DNA of 64,000 bases from Anaerolineaceae bacterium (lineage in GTDB: Bacteria; Chloroflexota; Anaerolineae; Anaerolineales; Anaerolineaceae), in assembly GCA_017417055.1 (NCBI GenBank), contig JAFPZX010000169.1, positions 25,344 to 89,343 on the forward strand. Direction: 5' to 3'. This document shows positions 42,297 to 51,351 of this stretch, one piece after another (position 1 is the first letter of the stretch; each line of letters starts with the position of its first letter). The position numbers and the translations under genes were made by a program. The notes under the pieces were generated by a model. The model had not been told where the DNA came from, did not search any database, and worked only from the letters and a program-made list of their open reading frames with translations.

Positions 42297-44918
42297 TTAT
42301 TTCTCTCTGAAGTGCTTCGTCAGACCAAATGCTTTGGAGAACTCCATCACGACGAGCGGGACGAAGATCAGCCCCAGCCCAATCAGGTATGCGTTGGTGG
42401 GCAGCGTGATCAAGCCGAAGATGCGGCGGACCGGGGTGAAGAGCACCAGGCACATCAGCAGCACGGAAAGGGCTGCCGCGCCGTTCAGTTTTTTATTGGT
42501 GAACGGACCGATTTGGAACAACGAGTGTTCCGAGCGCATGTTGAAGGACTGCACGATTTGGGAAAGCGCCAGAACCATAAAAGCCAGCGTCTGACCTCCT
42601 TCGACCTGCCCGGTCATCTTATCGCCGAAATAGAAGGCGACAAGGGAAAGGATCCCGATCATCAGCCCCTGTAGACCGATGCGCAGACCAAGTCCGTGGG
42701 CGAACAGGCCTTCATTCTTGGCTTTCGGTTTCTTGTTCATCACGTCCTTTTCAACCGGTTCCACGCCCAGCGCGACAGCCGGCAGACCGTCGGTGACCAG
42801 GTTGATCCACAGCAGCTGCATAGAAAGCAACGGCGCTTTGCGCCAGAGGATCATGGCTGTGAAGACGGTGATGATCTCACCGATGTTGGTTCCGAGCAGG
42901 AAGGAAACCACCTTGCGGATGTTGGCATAAATACCGCGGCCTTCCCGGACGGCTTCCACGATGGTGGCGAAATTGTCGTCTGTCAGCGTCATGTCGGCCG
43001 CACCCTTGGCGACATCGGTGCCGGTGATTCCCATGGCACAGCCGATATCGGCGGCTTTCAGTGCCGGGGCATCGTTGACGCCGTCGCCGGTCATAGCAAC
43101 GATCTGGTTCTTCTTCTGCCAGGCTTTGACGATTCGGATCTTGTTTTCCGGTGAAACGCGGGCATATACGGAGATGTCTTCCACGTTCTTGTCCAGCTCT
43201 TCATCAGACATTTCGTCCAGCTGCGGACCGGTGATAGCCCGGTCGCCATCCCGCAGAATGCCCAGATCCTTCGCAATAGCTGAAGCGGTGACCACATGGT
43301 CTCCGGTGATCATCACCGGACGGATACCGGCCTGTTTGCAGACCGCGACCGCATCACGGGCTTCCGGACGCGGCGGGTCGATCATGCCGACCAGTCCCAT
43401 AAAGGTCAGTCCACTTTCGATTTCTTCCGGTTTCGGTTCATTCGGAACGGCATCCAGCACCCGGTAACCCACTGCCAGTACACGGATTGCTTTTTTGCTC
43501 AGCTCTTCATTGATCGCTGCGGCCTTTTTGATATCTCCCTTGATGCAGCGGGAAGCCATGACATCAAATGCGCCTTTCACGATCGCGATGTTCATGTTGT
43601 CAATGAGATTGATGCTGGTCATCAGCTTGCGGTCCGAATCAAAAGGAATCTCGCCCAGACGCGGATATTTATTGTTCAGCGCATCCTTGGGCATGCCGTT
43701 GAGGTGGGCAGCCAGGACGATAGCGGTTTCTGTCGGATCCCCGATGTGAATCTCTTCCCGTCCATTGAAGACTACGGAGCCGTCACAGCAGAGTGTGCTG
43801 TATGTTAATAAACGTTTTACCGCTTCGGAATTATCCGTCGTGACATCTTCCGGTTCTTCAGCGCCGTCCAGGTAAACCTTGACCAGTTTCATACGGTTCT
43901 GGGTCAGTGTACCGGTTTTATCCGAGCAGATTACAGAGGCCGATCCAAGGGTTTCCACTGCCGGCAGCCGGCGGATAATGGCGTTCTTTTTGACCATGCG
44001 CTGCACACCGATGGAAAGGACGATGGTCACGATGGCCGGCAGTCCTTCCGGAATCGCGGAAACGGCCAGGGAAACAGCAGTCATGAAGATCTCCATCAGC
44101 GGAATGCCGCTGACAAGTCCGACCACAAAAACGACCGCACAGGCAGCCAGACAGATAATGCCAAGGTATTTTCCGAGCTGCGCCAGTTTTTCCTGCAGCG
44201 GGGTCGGTCCTTCTTCTTCGCTGTCCAGCAGGTTGGCGATTTTCCCCATTTCCGTATTCATCCCGGTGGCGACGACAACAGCAGTGGCGGTACCGTAGCT
44301 GATGGAGCATCCGGAGAAGATCATGTTCACCCGGTCGCCCAGCGGGGCTTTTTCGTCCACAACAACGCTTGCGTCCTTATCCGAGGGAACGGATTCGCCG
44401 GTGAGGGCGGATTCCTCACTCTTCAGGCTTACACTGCGGATCAGACGGGCGTCCGCGGGAACAAAGTCCCCCGCTTCCAGGCGGATAATGTCACCCGGGA
44501 CAAGGTCGACCGCATCCACGATCTTTTCCTCGCCGTCACGGATCACGCGGGCGTGCGGTGCGGAGAGGTTTTTCAGCGCGTCCAGTGCTTTTTCCGCGTT
44601 GCTTTCCTGAATGGTGCCGATAATCGCGTTGACGATAACGATCACCAGGATCAGGATCGGTTCAAAAAATTCTTCCGGATCGTTTTGCGTGCAGGCAATG
44701 GCAAATGAAATTGCCGCCGCCGCGATCAGGATCAAAATCATTACATCTTTGAATTGATCGATAAACCGCTGAAAATTGGTTTTCTTTTTCTTTTCTTTCA
44801 GTTTGTTTTCGCCGAACCGGCTGCGCAGTTCAGTGACCTGTGACTCTTTTAATCCCGAAGTTATGTCGGAGTTCAGAGCTTCAACCACCGCTTTTGCGTC
44901 TGAATGGTGTGGTGTCAT
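42297..44918 (-). CDS. Calcium-type P-type (PMCA/SERCA-like) cation-transporting ATPase
   Basis: An 873-aa P2-type ATPase. Visible parts include the actuator TGES motif (SALTGESVPSD), phosphorylation site SDKTGTLTQN with Asp ~332, the hinge MTGDGVNDAPAL, and membrane segment 4 with IPEGLPAIVTIV, the cation-binding signature of Ca2+/Mn2+ pumps. NLVTDGLPAVALG lies in segment 6. It would export Ca2+ or Mn2+ using ATP. The ATG at 44918 is preceded by GGAGG at 6 bases. The frame continues upstream to 45098, but that extension is a translated family-A repeat and should be ignored. The gene stands alone. Confidence 0.93.
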   Translation of the reverse strand: MTPHHSDAKAVVEALNSDITSGLKESQVTELRSRFGENKLKEKKKKTNFQRFIDQFKDVMILILIAAAAISFAIACTQNDPEEFFEPILILVIVIVNAIIGTIQESNAEKALDALKNLSAPHARVIRDGEEKIVDAVDLVPGDIIRLEAGDFVPADARLIRSVSLKSEESALTGESVPSDKDASVVVDEKAPLGDRVNMIFSGCSISYGTATAVVVATGMNTEMGKIANLLDSEEEGPTPLQEKLAQLGKYLGIICLAACAVVFVVGLVSGIPLMEIFMTAVSLAVSAIPEGLPAIVTIVLSIGVQRMVKKNAIIRRLPAVETLGSASVICSDKTGTLTQNRMKLVKVYLDGAEEPEDVTTDNSEAVKRLLTYSTLCCDGSVVFNGREEIHIGDPTETAIVLAAHLNGMPKDALNNKYPRLGEIPFDSDRKLMTSINLIDNMNIAIVKGAFDVMASRCIKGDIKKAAAINEELSKKAIRVLAVGYRVLDAVPNEPKPEEIESGLTFMGLVGMIDPPRPEARDAVAVCKQAGIRPVMITGDHVVTASAIAKDLGILRDGDRAITGPQLDEMSDEELDKNVEDISVYARVSPENKIRIVKAWQKKNQIVAMTGDGVNDAPALKAADIGCAMGITGTDVAKGAADMTLTDDNFATIVEAVREGRGIYANIRKVVSFLLGTNIGEIITVFTAMILWRKAPLLSMQLLWINLVTDGLPAVALGVEPVEKDVMNKKPKAKNEGLFAHGLGLRIGLQGLMIGILSLVAFYFGDKMTGQVEGGQTLAFMVLALSQIVQSFNMRSEHSLFQIGPFTNKKLNGAAALSVLLMCLVLFTPVRRIFGLITLPTNAYLIGLGLIFVPLVVMEFSKAFGLTKHFREK

Positions 44919-45045
44919 CAAAATCCTCCTTATGTCCAATGACGTAACATTATTATAGGGCACAAAACTTAGAATCATATTAGAATCAGGATAAAATAGA
45001 CCGGAAAGTGATAATATATAAAGAGAGTTATTATTCAGGATAAAA

Positions 45046-45110
45046 GCACAACTGGTCTGCCTTTTTGATGCCGCTGCGCCGGCACAAAAAGACTGCACTG
45101 TGTGTTGCGC
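45046..45110. repeat. Palindromic repeat family A, copy 5
   Basis: GCACAACTGGTCTGCC, TTTTTGATGCCGCTGCGCC, GGCACAAAAAGACTGC, ACTGTGTGTTGCGC. It lies between the divergent P-type ATPase and ftsK genes; an open frame from the ATPase runs through it. Confidence 0.8.
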
Positions 45111-45157
45111 CGCCTGATTCTTAGAATACAGTTCAAAACGAACAACAAAGATTGATT

Positions 45158-48100
45158 ATGGTAAAAACAGAAGATACTAAAAACAAAACCAAAGAAACAA
45201 AGTCAAAGACAGGAAAAACGACATCCACCGCAAAAAAGAACACAGTAAAAGGGACCGTCAAAAAATCCACTCCTGTAAAAAAATCCGTAAAAGCTGAAAA
45301 AAAGCCAAAGCAGACTGTTACTTCGGCCTCTGCTGCCTGGAAGGAAAAGAAGGCTCAGCTCCGGGAAAAGGAAAGAGAACCGAAAACAATTGCGGAACGT
45401 AAAGCTTATCAGGAAAAAGGACCGATCGGGCGCTTCCTGACAAAATACAATGGCTTTTGGGATATGGTCGCTGTTCCGTTTTTCACCTTTTCTATTCTTT
45501 GCATTTATTCAATCGCTTCAAAAAACGAACGGGGAGCGGCTGTCTGGTGTGTGAACATGTCCCGGCATCTTTTCGGCGCGATCAGTCCGATTTTCTATTC
45601 TCTGATCGCGATTTACTGCGTGCGCTTGTGGCTGCGCAATTTTGAACGCTTTAAGACAATGCATCACAAACGCTATCTGTATCTTTTCGGTCTTTATTTT
45701 CTGGTTGCTTTGATCCTTGAATTTAATGCACTGAAAAGTGTTCCTCCGATCCCTCCGGAGGAAGCCGGCGGTGTGATTGCGGAGACAGTTGTCCGTATGA
45801 TCACTAATGTGCTTGGCAGCAGCGGTATGCTGATCCTGTTGATTTTCCTGACGCTTTTCTTTATCTGGCAGGCCTGGAAATTCTTTATTGCACTTGACAG
45901 GGAACGAAACAGCAATGATGATGAAGTTCCCGTCAGGGTTTACTGGGATATTCATACCGCAGACGAAGCGGAAGCGATGGAAGCGGAAAGGCAGAAAGAA
46001 GAACTGACAACCGATATCGAAGCGGATTTCCGCTCTACAGTCGGATTGATGACCGCTGCTGAGAAAGAAAACGCACCAAGGTTCTCGATTCGGAAAGAAG
46101 CACAGAATTCTCTGCAAAAAATCCGGGAAACGATCCGTGAAATCGCTCAGCCAATTCCCGATAAGGATTCGATGATTCCCCAGGAGCCGCCTGTTGAAGA
46201 AGTCAGACCGAGACAAAAGATTCAGTCATCTGTCCGGATCGATGTTCCAAAACCGTCTGCGAAACCGGCCGTAAAACCGATCGCCGAAGAGAAAACCACT
46301 GAGAATGTTCAGATAAAAAGCAATACCACGAACGAGAAAAGTCCCGTCAAACCTCAGCCGAAAGCCAAACCGCGGCAGCTGCCGCTGGTGCCGGTTGAGT
46401 CTGTAAGAAATGAGAAACCTGCAGCCAACCTTCCGAAAGAAGAACCGGAAACACCGCCGACACCGGTTTTTGAAGAAAATGATGATCATAATGGCAGCGG
46501 CCTTCTCTCCGCACCTTCCAAACCTGTGAAGCCGGAAAAGAAGGAAGAAAAGGTTGAAAATGTACTGGTTCGCAGCCGGACTGTAACAATTAACGAAGAA
46601 CAGGAGAAAGTTGAAACGACAATGCACGATTATTCATTTGTACCCAAAATTCCTGAAGAAAAAAAGACCAATGAGCCAACAGCCCAGCCGGAAGATCCCT
46701 GGATCCTGCCGGATATTGACTCCATCCTTGATCAGGATAAACAAAATATGAGCACATCTCCGGATGATCCCTGGGTAAAGAAGCAGGCTGCCAAGATTGA
46801 GGAACTGCTGCAGAAGCACGATGTTCCCTGCTCTGTGGTCGATATCCAGTGCGGTCCTACCTTTACACAGTTTGGGGTGGAGCCCGGTTTTATTGTCCAC
46901 AGCAATGGCAGGAGAGAACGTGTCCGCATCAATAAGATTGAAATGCTGCGGAATGACCTGCTGATGGGACTTTCTGTCAAGCATCTGGCCATTGAAGCTC
47001 CGATTCCAGGAAAGACCTATGTCGGGATCCAGATCCAGAATGAAAAACGAACCCCGGTCAGCCTGCGGGAAGTTGTGGAAAGTGATGAGTTCCGCAGCCG
47101 CAAACGTGAACTGGCCATCGCATTGGGGAAGGATATCAACGGTACTGCCTATTGTACCGATTTGACCCGTATGCCTCACCTGCTGATCGCCGGTGCCACC
47201 GGTTCCGGTAAATCTGTCTGTCTGAACGCGATTTTGGCTTGTCTGCTGCTGCATTATTCCCCGGACCAGCTGAAGCTGGTGTTGATCGACCCAAAACGCG
47301 TTGAACTTACGCCATATAACGATATTCCTCACCTGATCACACCGGTGGTCACCGATGTTGAAATGGTGGTCAATATTCTGCAATGGGTCCTGCGGGAAAT
47401 GGACATGCGCAACCTTCATTTTATGGAAAACGGGGTGCGAAATATCCAGGAATATAACCGGAAGTTCTCATCGAAAAAACTGCCGTACATCGTGGTAGTG
47501 ATCGACGAACTTGCGAACCTGATGAGTGAAGTCGGACCTGAAGTGGAAAACAGCATCATCCGTCTGGCTCAGACTGCCCGTGCTATGGGTATCCATTTGA
47601 TCGTGGCAACACAGCGTCCTTCCCGGGATGTTATTACGGGTACGATCAAGGGGAACCTGCCGACCAGGATTGCATTCGCGGTTGCTTCTCATATTGACAG
47701 TCAGGTGATTCTGGACCGCCCTGGTGCGGAAAACCTCTTCGGGAAAGGCGATATGTACTTCCTGTTCACCGAGGAAATCGCGCTCAAACGGCTGCAGTGC
47801 GTCTACGTTTCCGATGATGAGATTCACCGGATCGCCAGTTATTGGCGCAAGCGTCCGCGGGTTGATAATACCCCGGAAAATAAAGATCCAGACCTGGTCA
47901 ACGTGCCCGGACCGGTGACGGAAAAGGTGCTGCGCCCGGCGGAATTAACGAATAACGGGATGCTGACACAGCTGCCGCTTTTCAATGAGGCGGTTCCACA
48001 GCTGAAAAAGGATGGCGATCCGCTTTATGATGAGGCTGTGAAGACAGTGCAGCGGGCGGGCAGGGCTTCCGCGAATATGTTGGTCAGCAAATTAGGCATC

Positions 48101-48241
48101 GGATACAGCCGGGCGAATAAACTGCTTGCTCGTATGGAAGAAGAGGGCATCATCAGCCCGCCGAACCCCAATCCGGCAATTCCCCGTGAAATTCTCAATT
48201 ACGGTCCATACGGTCCGGAAAATGATGGAGAAAAAGATTGA
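45158..48241 (+). CDS. ftsK: DNA translocase FtsK/SpoIIIE
   Basis: The 1027-aa protein begins with a Lys/Thr-rich tail (~1-85), has about four membrane helices (~105-250), then a long Pro/Glu/Lys-rich linker to ~530. The motor domain has Walker A GATGSGKSVCLNA (~680), LVLIDPKRVELTPY, Walker B YIVVVIDELANLM and IVATQRPSRDVITG. A C-terminal gamma winged helix (VQRAGRASANMLVSKLGIGYSRANKLLARMEEEG) would read KOPS-like sequences. It moves chromosome DNA through the division septum. ATG 45158 is preferred over a TTG two codons earlier; both have weak Shine-Dalgarno. The next gene overlaps its TGA. Confidence 0.95.
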   Translation: MVKTEDTKNKTKETKSKTGKTTSTAKKNTVKGTVKKSTPVKKSVKAEKKPKQTVTSASAAWKEKKAQLREKEREPKTIAERKAYQEKGPIGRFLTKYNGFWDMVAVPFFTFSILCIYSIASKNERGAAVWCVNMSRHLFGAISPIFYSLIAIYCVRLWLRNFERFKTMHHKRYLYLFGLYFLVALILEFNALKSVPPIPPEEAGGVIAETVVRMITNVLGSSGMLILLIFLTLFFIWQAWKFFIALDRERNSNDDEVPVRVYWDIHTADEAEAMEAERQKEELTTDIEADFRSTVGLMTAAEKENAPRFSIRKEAQNSLQKIRETIREIAQPIPDKDSMIPQEPPVEEVRPRQKIQSSVRIDVPKPSAKPAVKPIAEEKTTENVQIKSNTTNEKSPVKPQPKAKPRQLPLVPVESVRNEKPAANLPKEEPETPPTPVFEENDDHNGSGLLSAPSKPVKPEKKEEKVENVLVRSRTVTINEEQEKVETTMHDYSFVPKIPEEKKTNEPTAQPEDPWILPDIDSILDQDKQNMSTSPDDPWVKKQAAKIEELLQKHDVPCSVVDIQCGPTFTQFGVEPGFIVHSNGRRERVRINKIEMLRNDLLMGLSVKHLAIEAPIPGKTYVGIQIQNEKRTPVSLREVVESDEFRSRKRELAIALGKDINGTAYCTDLTRMPHLLIAGATGSGKSVCLNAILACLLLHYSPDQLKLVLIDPKRVELTPYNDIPHLITPVVTDVEMVVNILQWVLREMDMRNLHFMENGVRNIQEYNRKFSSKKLPYIVVVIDELANLMSEVGPEVENSIIRLAQTARAMGIHLIVATQRPSRDVITGTIKGNLPTRIAFAVASHIDSQVILDRPGAENLFGKGDMYFLFTEEIALKRLQCVYVSDDEIHRIASYWRKRPRVDNTPENKDPDLVNVPGPVTEKVLRPAELTNNGMLTQLPLFNEAVPQLKKDGDPLYDEAVKTVQRAGRASANMLVSKLGIGYSRANKLLARMEEEGIISPPNPNPAIPREILNYGPYGPENDGEKD

Positions 48242-48705
48242 TCACAAAGAATCTTGGCTATTTTGAGATTGGCATTTATCAGCCGAAACATTGGGAAAAT
48301 GTCGGAACGCTCTGGCGCAGTGCCTGGCAGCTGGGGGCAGCCGGAATCTTCACGATTGGAGGAACGAAACCGAAACACCAGATAACGGATGTGCTGCGAG
48401 TAGACAAACGAATTCCACTGCGTTGTTTCCCGGATTTTGATGCTTTCCTTTCAGCCCGTCCGCAAGGCGCAGAGCTTATCGGCATTGAAATGGGCGGAAA
48501 GGCTTTGAACACCTTCGTCCATCCGATCCGTGCACTCTATCTGTTGGGTTCCGAGGTGGATGGACTGCCACGGGAAGTTTTGAGCAAATGCCAGCATGTT
48601 CTGGAAATCGAATCGGTCAATTATCCTTCCTTCAATGTTTCTGTCTCCGGCTCTCTGGTGATGTATCACCGTTTGTTCCACACCCTGCAGCGGGAAAGAG
48701 CATGA
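48238..48705 (+). CDS. TrmH-family RNA 2'-O-methyltransferase, short single-domain form
   Basis: This 155-aa protein is essentially only the SPOUT knot domain: ENVGTLWRSAWQLGAAGI (motif 1), LYLLGSEVDGLP (motif 2) and NYPSFNVSVSGSLVMYHRL (motif 3). The size resembles TrmL/YibK-type tRNA wobble methyltransferases, although motif 1 keeps W where most have F. The TTG start overlaps the ftsK stop (TTGA), indicating translational coupling. A family-A repeat begins 5 bases after its stop. Confidence 0.87.
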   Translation: MITKNLGYFEIGIYQPKHWENVGTLWRSAWQLGAAGIFTIGGTKPKHQITDVLRVDKRIPLRCFPDFDAFLSARPQGAELIGIEMGGKALNTFVHPIRALYLLGSEVDGLPREVLSKCQHVLEIESVNYPSFNVSVSGSLVMYHRLFHTLQRERA

Positions 48706-48709
48706 CGGA

Positions 48710-48774
48710 GCACACCAGGTCTGCCTTTTTGTTGTCGCGCAGCCGACACAAAAAGACTGCACTGTGTGATGCGC
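48710..48774. repeat. Palindromic repeat family A, copy 6
   Basis: GCACACCAGGTCTGCC, TTTTTGTTGTCGCGCAGCCG, ACACAAAAAGACTGC, ACTGTGTGATGCGC. It is compensatorily changed relative to other copies: TGTCG opposite CGACA where the others have TGCCG and CGGCA, evidence that the hairpin itself is selected. Confidence 0.85.
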
Positions 48775-48796
48775 TGCTGGATACTGAATAATAACG

Positions 48797-48827
48797 TAAA
48801 AAACTGCCGTTGTTATCAACGGCAGTT
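48797..48827 (-). terminator. Intrinsic terminator of rplS
   Basis: AACTGCCGTTG and CAACGGCAGTT form a perfect 11-bp stem around a 4-nt loop; on the minus strand it is followed by TTTTTTA. It lies 28 bases after the rplS stop at 48855. Confidence 0.93.
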
Positions 48828-48854
48828 CCATGGTTTTTGAATAATTTCGCAGGT

Positions 48855-49199
48855 TTAGAATTTCTGCTTGAGGCGGGCGCTCTTGCCGCTGCGATCACGG
48901 AGGAAATACAGGCGGCCGCGGCGAACTTTGCTGTGGCGTTCCACAACGACTTTGTCGATGCGGGGGCTGCGTGTCAGGAAAGTTCTTTCCACGCCAATAC
49001 CATTGGACGCGACACGACGGACGGTGAAAGTGGAATTCGTACCATTATTATGAGTAAAGAGGACGATGCCCTTGAATTCCTGGATACGTTCGCGGTTGCC
49101 TTCCTTGATCTTTACATGAACGGAAACCTGGTCGCCGGGGAGCAGATCAGGAATATTCGGGTTAACCGGAGCTTCAATAGTTCTCAAAATATCTGTCAT
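48855..49199 (-). CDS. rplS: 50S ribosomal protein L19
   Basis: The 114-aa protein has the full L19 pattern: PGDQVSVHVKIKEGNRERIQEFKG, RRVASNGIGVERTF, HSKVRRGRLYFLRDRSGK. L19 sits at the 30S-50S interface. The gene is monocistronic here, with its own sigma70-type promoter (49266-49294) and terminator (48797-48827), rather than in the common rpsP-rimM-trmD-rplS operon. Confidence 0.97.
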   Translation of the reverse strand: MTDILRTIEAPVNPNIPDLLPGDQVSVHVKIKEGNRERIQEFKGIVLFTHNNGTNSTFTVRRVASNGIGVERTFLTRSPRIDKVVVERHSKVRRGRLYFLRDRSGKSARLKQKF

Positions 49200-49265
49200 T
49201 TTTATTACACCTTAACCTTTTAGCAGGTTCCTTACAGAATCATGCACCGAAGTGCGCGAGAGTGG

Positions 49266-49294
49266 ATTATAGCACAGTCTGCAAAACGTGTAAA
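49266..49294 (-). promoter_or_regulatory. Sigma70-type promoter of rplS
   Basis: On the minus strand: TTTACA (49294-49289), exactly 17 bp, TATAAT (49271-49266). The predicted transcript starts near 49259 and has a ~60-nt leader with a GCAC-TTCG-GTGC hairpin and an AACC...GGTT pair just before the ATG, which may allow L19 autoregulation. Confidence 0.8.
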
Positions 49295-49434
49295 GTGTAT
49301 GCAGCAATGAAATATGACAAATTTATAACAATGCTGCAAATCCTCGCATCATTTCGATTACGGTGCTTATTTTACCATGAATCGGATTTTTCCTGATATT
49401 TCCCGGGTAAATTATGACCTTGTATTTTTTAGGC

Positions 49435-49545
49435 AGGTTACGATTCACGGTGTATCCAAGGGACAGGCCCAAAGGCCTGTCCTACTGTGAAGCATATGAG
49501 AACAGTTTAACAGCAATACTGGCAGCTCCATGTATTCGTGTATCG
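49435..49545. repeat. ~100-bp dispersed repeat, copy 2
   Basis: GTTACGATTCACGGTGTATC, hairpin GGGACAGGCC-CAAA-GGCCTGTCC at 49460-49482, then CAATACTGGCAGCTCCATG. It has the same block order as 3645-3745. It lies in the 49200-49660 gap between the divergent rplS and the O-antigen ligase gene; the remainder of the gap near 49300-49440 is AT-rich without a gene. Confidence 0.6.
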
Positions 49546-49660
49546 TAATACAGGCAATCTCCCGGAACGATGATAATTTTGGCATAAAAATTGCAACGTT
49601 TTATTTGACCGGGAACATGACTGCATTCTTGTATTTTTCCGGAAAAACAAAAACAGAAGA

Positions 49661-51322
49661 GTGATGATTGGCATGAAACTGAAACACGCGTTAATTCCCT
49701 ATGTATTGATTATTGTGATTCTCCCTGCGATCATTTACCATCTGGGTGCTCCCTTTGGAATTTCGACTGCTACATGGGATTGGATCCTGGACGGGCTGAT
49801 GGCAGCTGTTGCCGTGATTGGGCTTATTGCAGTATTCATCAAGCGGAAGAAAAAATTCAAGGGATGGATCGCGCTGCTGGTTTTGCTTATTTTTTTCCTG
49901 CTGCCGCAGTTGTATCTGTGGAAAACGCAGGATCGCGGGTTTTATATTCTGAGACAGATCTATCGTTTTGCGCTGCTGTATGTTACTCTTTTTGTTATTC
50001 CGATGGAAGTTCATCTCCACCGCAGAGATCTTTACATCCTGATCGGATGTTTTGTCATCTATGGAATAATTTGTTGTGTTTATGAAGTCATCCAACATCC
50101 GACATTTTGGGATTCAATGGCTTTCTTTAATGGCAATGGCCAGGTGAAATCTTTCTTTGAACAGAAAAACCGCTTTGGCGGTTACCTTGCGTTATGGATC
50201 ATTCTCTGCGTATTTGCGGTGCAGCTCTCAAAAAACAAACTGTGGCTGATCCCGGCTGTTATTTTTGGCGTGTTTTTGGTGACAACGGAATCCCGGGGAG
50301 GACTCCTTTTGGTTGGTGTTTTCCTGTTGGCAATGTTAGTCTCGTATCATAAGCGTCTGGGAACAAACAACACTTTACTGATATTTCTTGATATTGCTGT
50401 AGTTGCTGCTATACTCTTATTGATTCCGACGACCCGTGAATTTATCCGCTCGATTATTGATGTCGACCGTGGTGTGACCGGACGGGATAGAATCTGGCAG
50501 ACTGCCTGGGAATTTTATCGGGAAGCCAATCCTTTCCTGGGACACGGCATCGGTGTGGAAATTGAAAGAGTCATGATTGAGCGTATAAGTTCCAACGTCA
50601 GTACGCATAATGTGTATTTGTATATACTGAATTCCGGCGGGATCCTCATGGTAATTTTCTATGTGCTCTCTTACACTATTATTCTCAACCACCCGTGCTA
50701 CCGTCATCATTATCTGATTCCGCTGCTCATTGCAGTGCTGGCTTATGGGTTCTTTGAACTGGCCTGTATTCCCTTTGATTTCTGGCACCTTTCCAATATG
50801 TTTACGGTTTGTTTGTTCTTTATTCCGGGAGTTTCCGGCCTCAGAGAACACCACAGCCACCATCATCACCATCACCATCATCATGACGGCAGCCACACAA
50901 AAGACGGCATGACGATTTACAGTCCGGAAGGCCGCTTTGATTATGAAGAAAGCCTGGATGAAACACCTGTTGAGACGGAAAGTTCTGCTGTTTCTGACTC
51001 TCAGAACCGGCATGTTCCTTCGAACGATGGTTTCGATTTTGAACAGGCGGTAGCAGAGGAAAGAGAACGTATGCGTAGGGCAGCTGAGGGCAGCTCTATG
51101 ACCGGTGCTCCTTTTGGAAATCAGCCTTATACGAATGTTCCGTACGATAATAGGCCAAATGGCGGGCAGCAGATCAATAGTACTCAACCTTACAATGGTC
51201 AACCGTATAATAACGGACCGTATAATGCTCAGTTTTACGGAAATGCACCGTTCAGCAACAATCAGCAGCCGTATAATATGAACAATAATCAAAGCAGCGA
51301 TACGAATGAACCTCACCAATAG
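49661..51322 (+). CDS. O-antigen ligase/polymerase-like membrane protein with poly-His tract and disordered tail
   Basis: The 553-aa protein has about eleven hydrophobic segments (~5-400) and the Wzy_C/WaaL region VTGRDRIWQTAWEFYREANPFLGHGIG, with STHNVYLYILNSGGI afterwards, so it probably joins or polymerises surface polysaccharide outside the membrane. GTG 49661 is followed by in-frame ATGs at 49664 and 49673; the Shine-Dalgarno (AGAAGAG) does not decide among them. Just after the last helix is a natural run of nine His inside HSHH...HHDGSH (nt 50858-50887). The ~160-residue C-terminal tail is cytoplasmic by hydropathy and ends in Asn/Pro/Gln/Tyr repeats (QPYNGQPYNNGPYNAQ), unusual for this family. 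A structured terminator follows at 51352-51483. Confidence 0.83.
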   Translation: MMIGMKLKHALIPYVLIIVILPAIIYHLGAPFGISTATWDWILDGLMAAVAVIGLIAVFIKRKKKFKGWIALLVLLIFFLLPQLYLWKTQDRGFYILRQIYRFALLYVTLFVIPMEVHLHRRDLYILIGCFVIYGIICCVYEVIQHPTFWDSMAFFNGNGQVKSFFEQKNRFGGYLALWIILCVFAVQLSKNKLWLIPAVIFGVFLVTTESRGGLLLVGVFLLAMLVSYHKRLGTNNTLLIFLDIAVVAAILLLIPTTREFIRSIIDVDRGVTGRDRIWQTAWEFYREANPFLGHGIGVEIERVMIERISSNVSTHNVYLYILNSGGILMVIFYVLSYTIILNHPCYRHHYLIPLLIAVLAYGFFELACIPFDFWHLSNMFTVCLFFIPGVSGLREHHSHHHHHHHHHDGSHTKDGMTIYSPEGRFDYEESLDETPVETESSAVSDSQNRHVPSNDGFDFEQAVAEERERMRRAAEGSSMTGAPFGNQPYTNVPYDNRPNGGQQINSTQPYNGQPYNNGPYNAQFYGNAPFSNNQQPYNMNNNQSSDTNEPHQ

Positions 51323-51351
51323 GGGAAAATTGAGAAAAAGCAAATAATTTT

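Noticed and set aside
42297-45098. Longer N terminus for the P-type ATPase (extension to 45098)
   Set aside because: The first ~20 extra residues are a translated family-A repeat; a GGAGG-preceded ATG at 44918 gives a normal family start.
5668-48774. CRISPR array, considered because of repeated ~30-65-bp palindromes
   Set aside because: Copies are dispersed over tens of kb, lie in both orientations and have no spacer arrangement or cas genes.
49200-49300. Possible tRNA or riboswitch before rplS
   Set aside because: The folded elements are short; no cloverleaf or known aptamer pattern fits. Kept only as leader hairpins of rplS.
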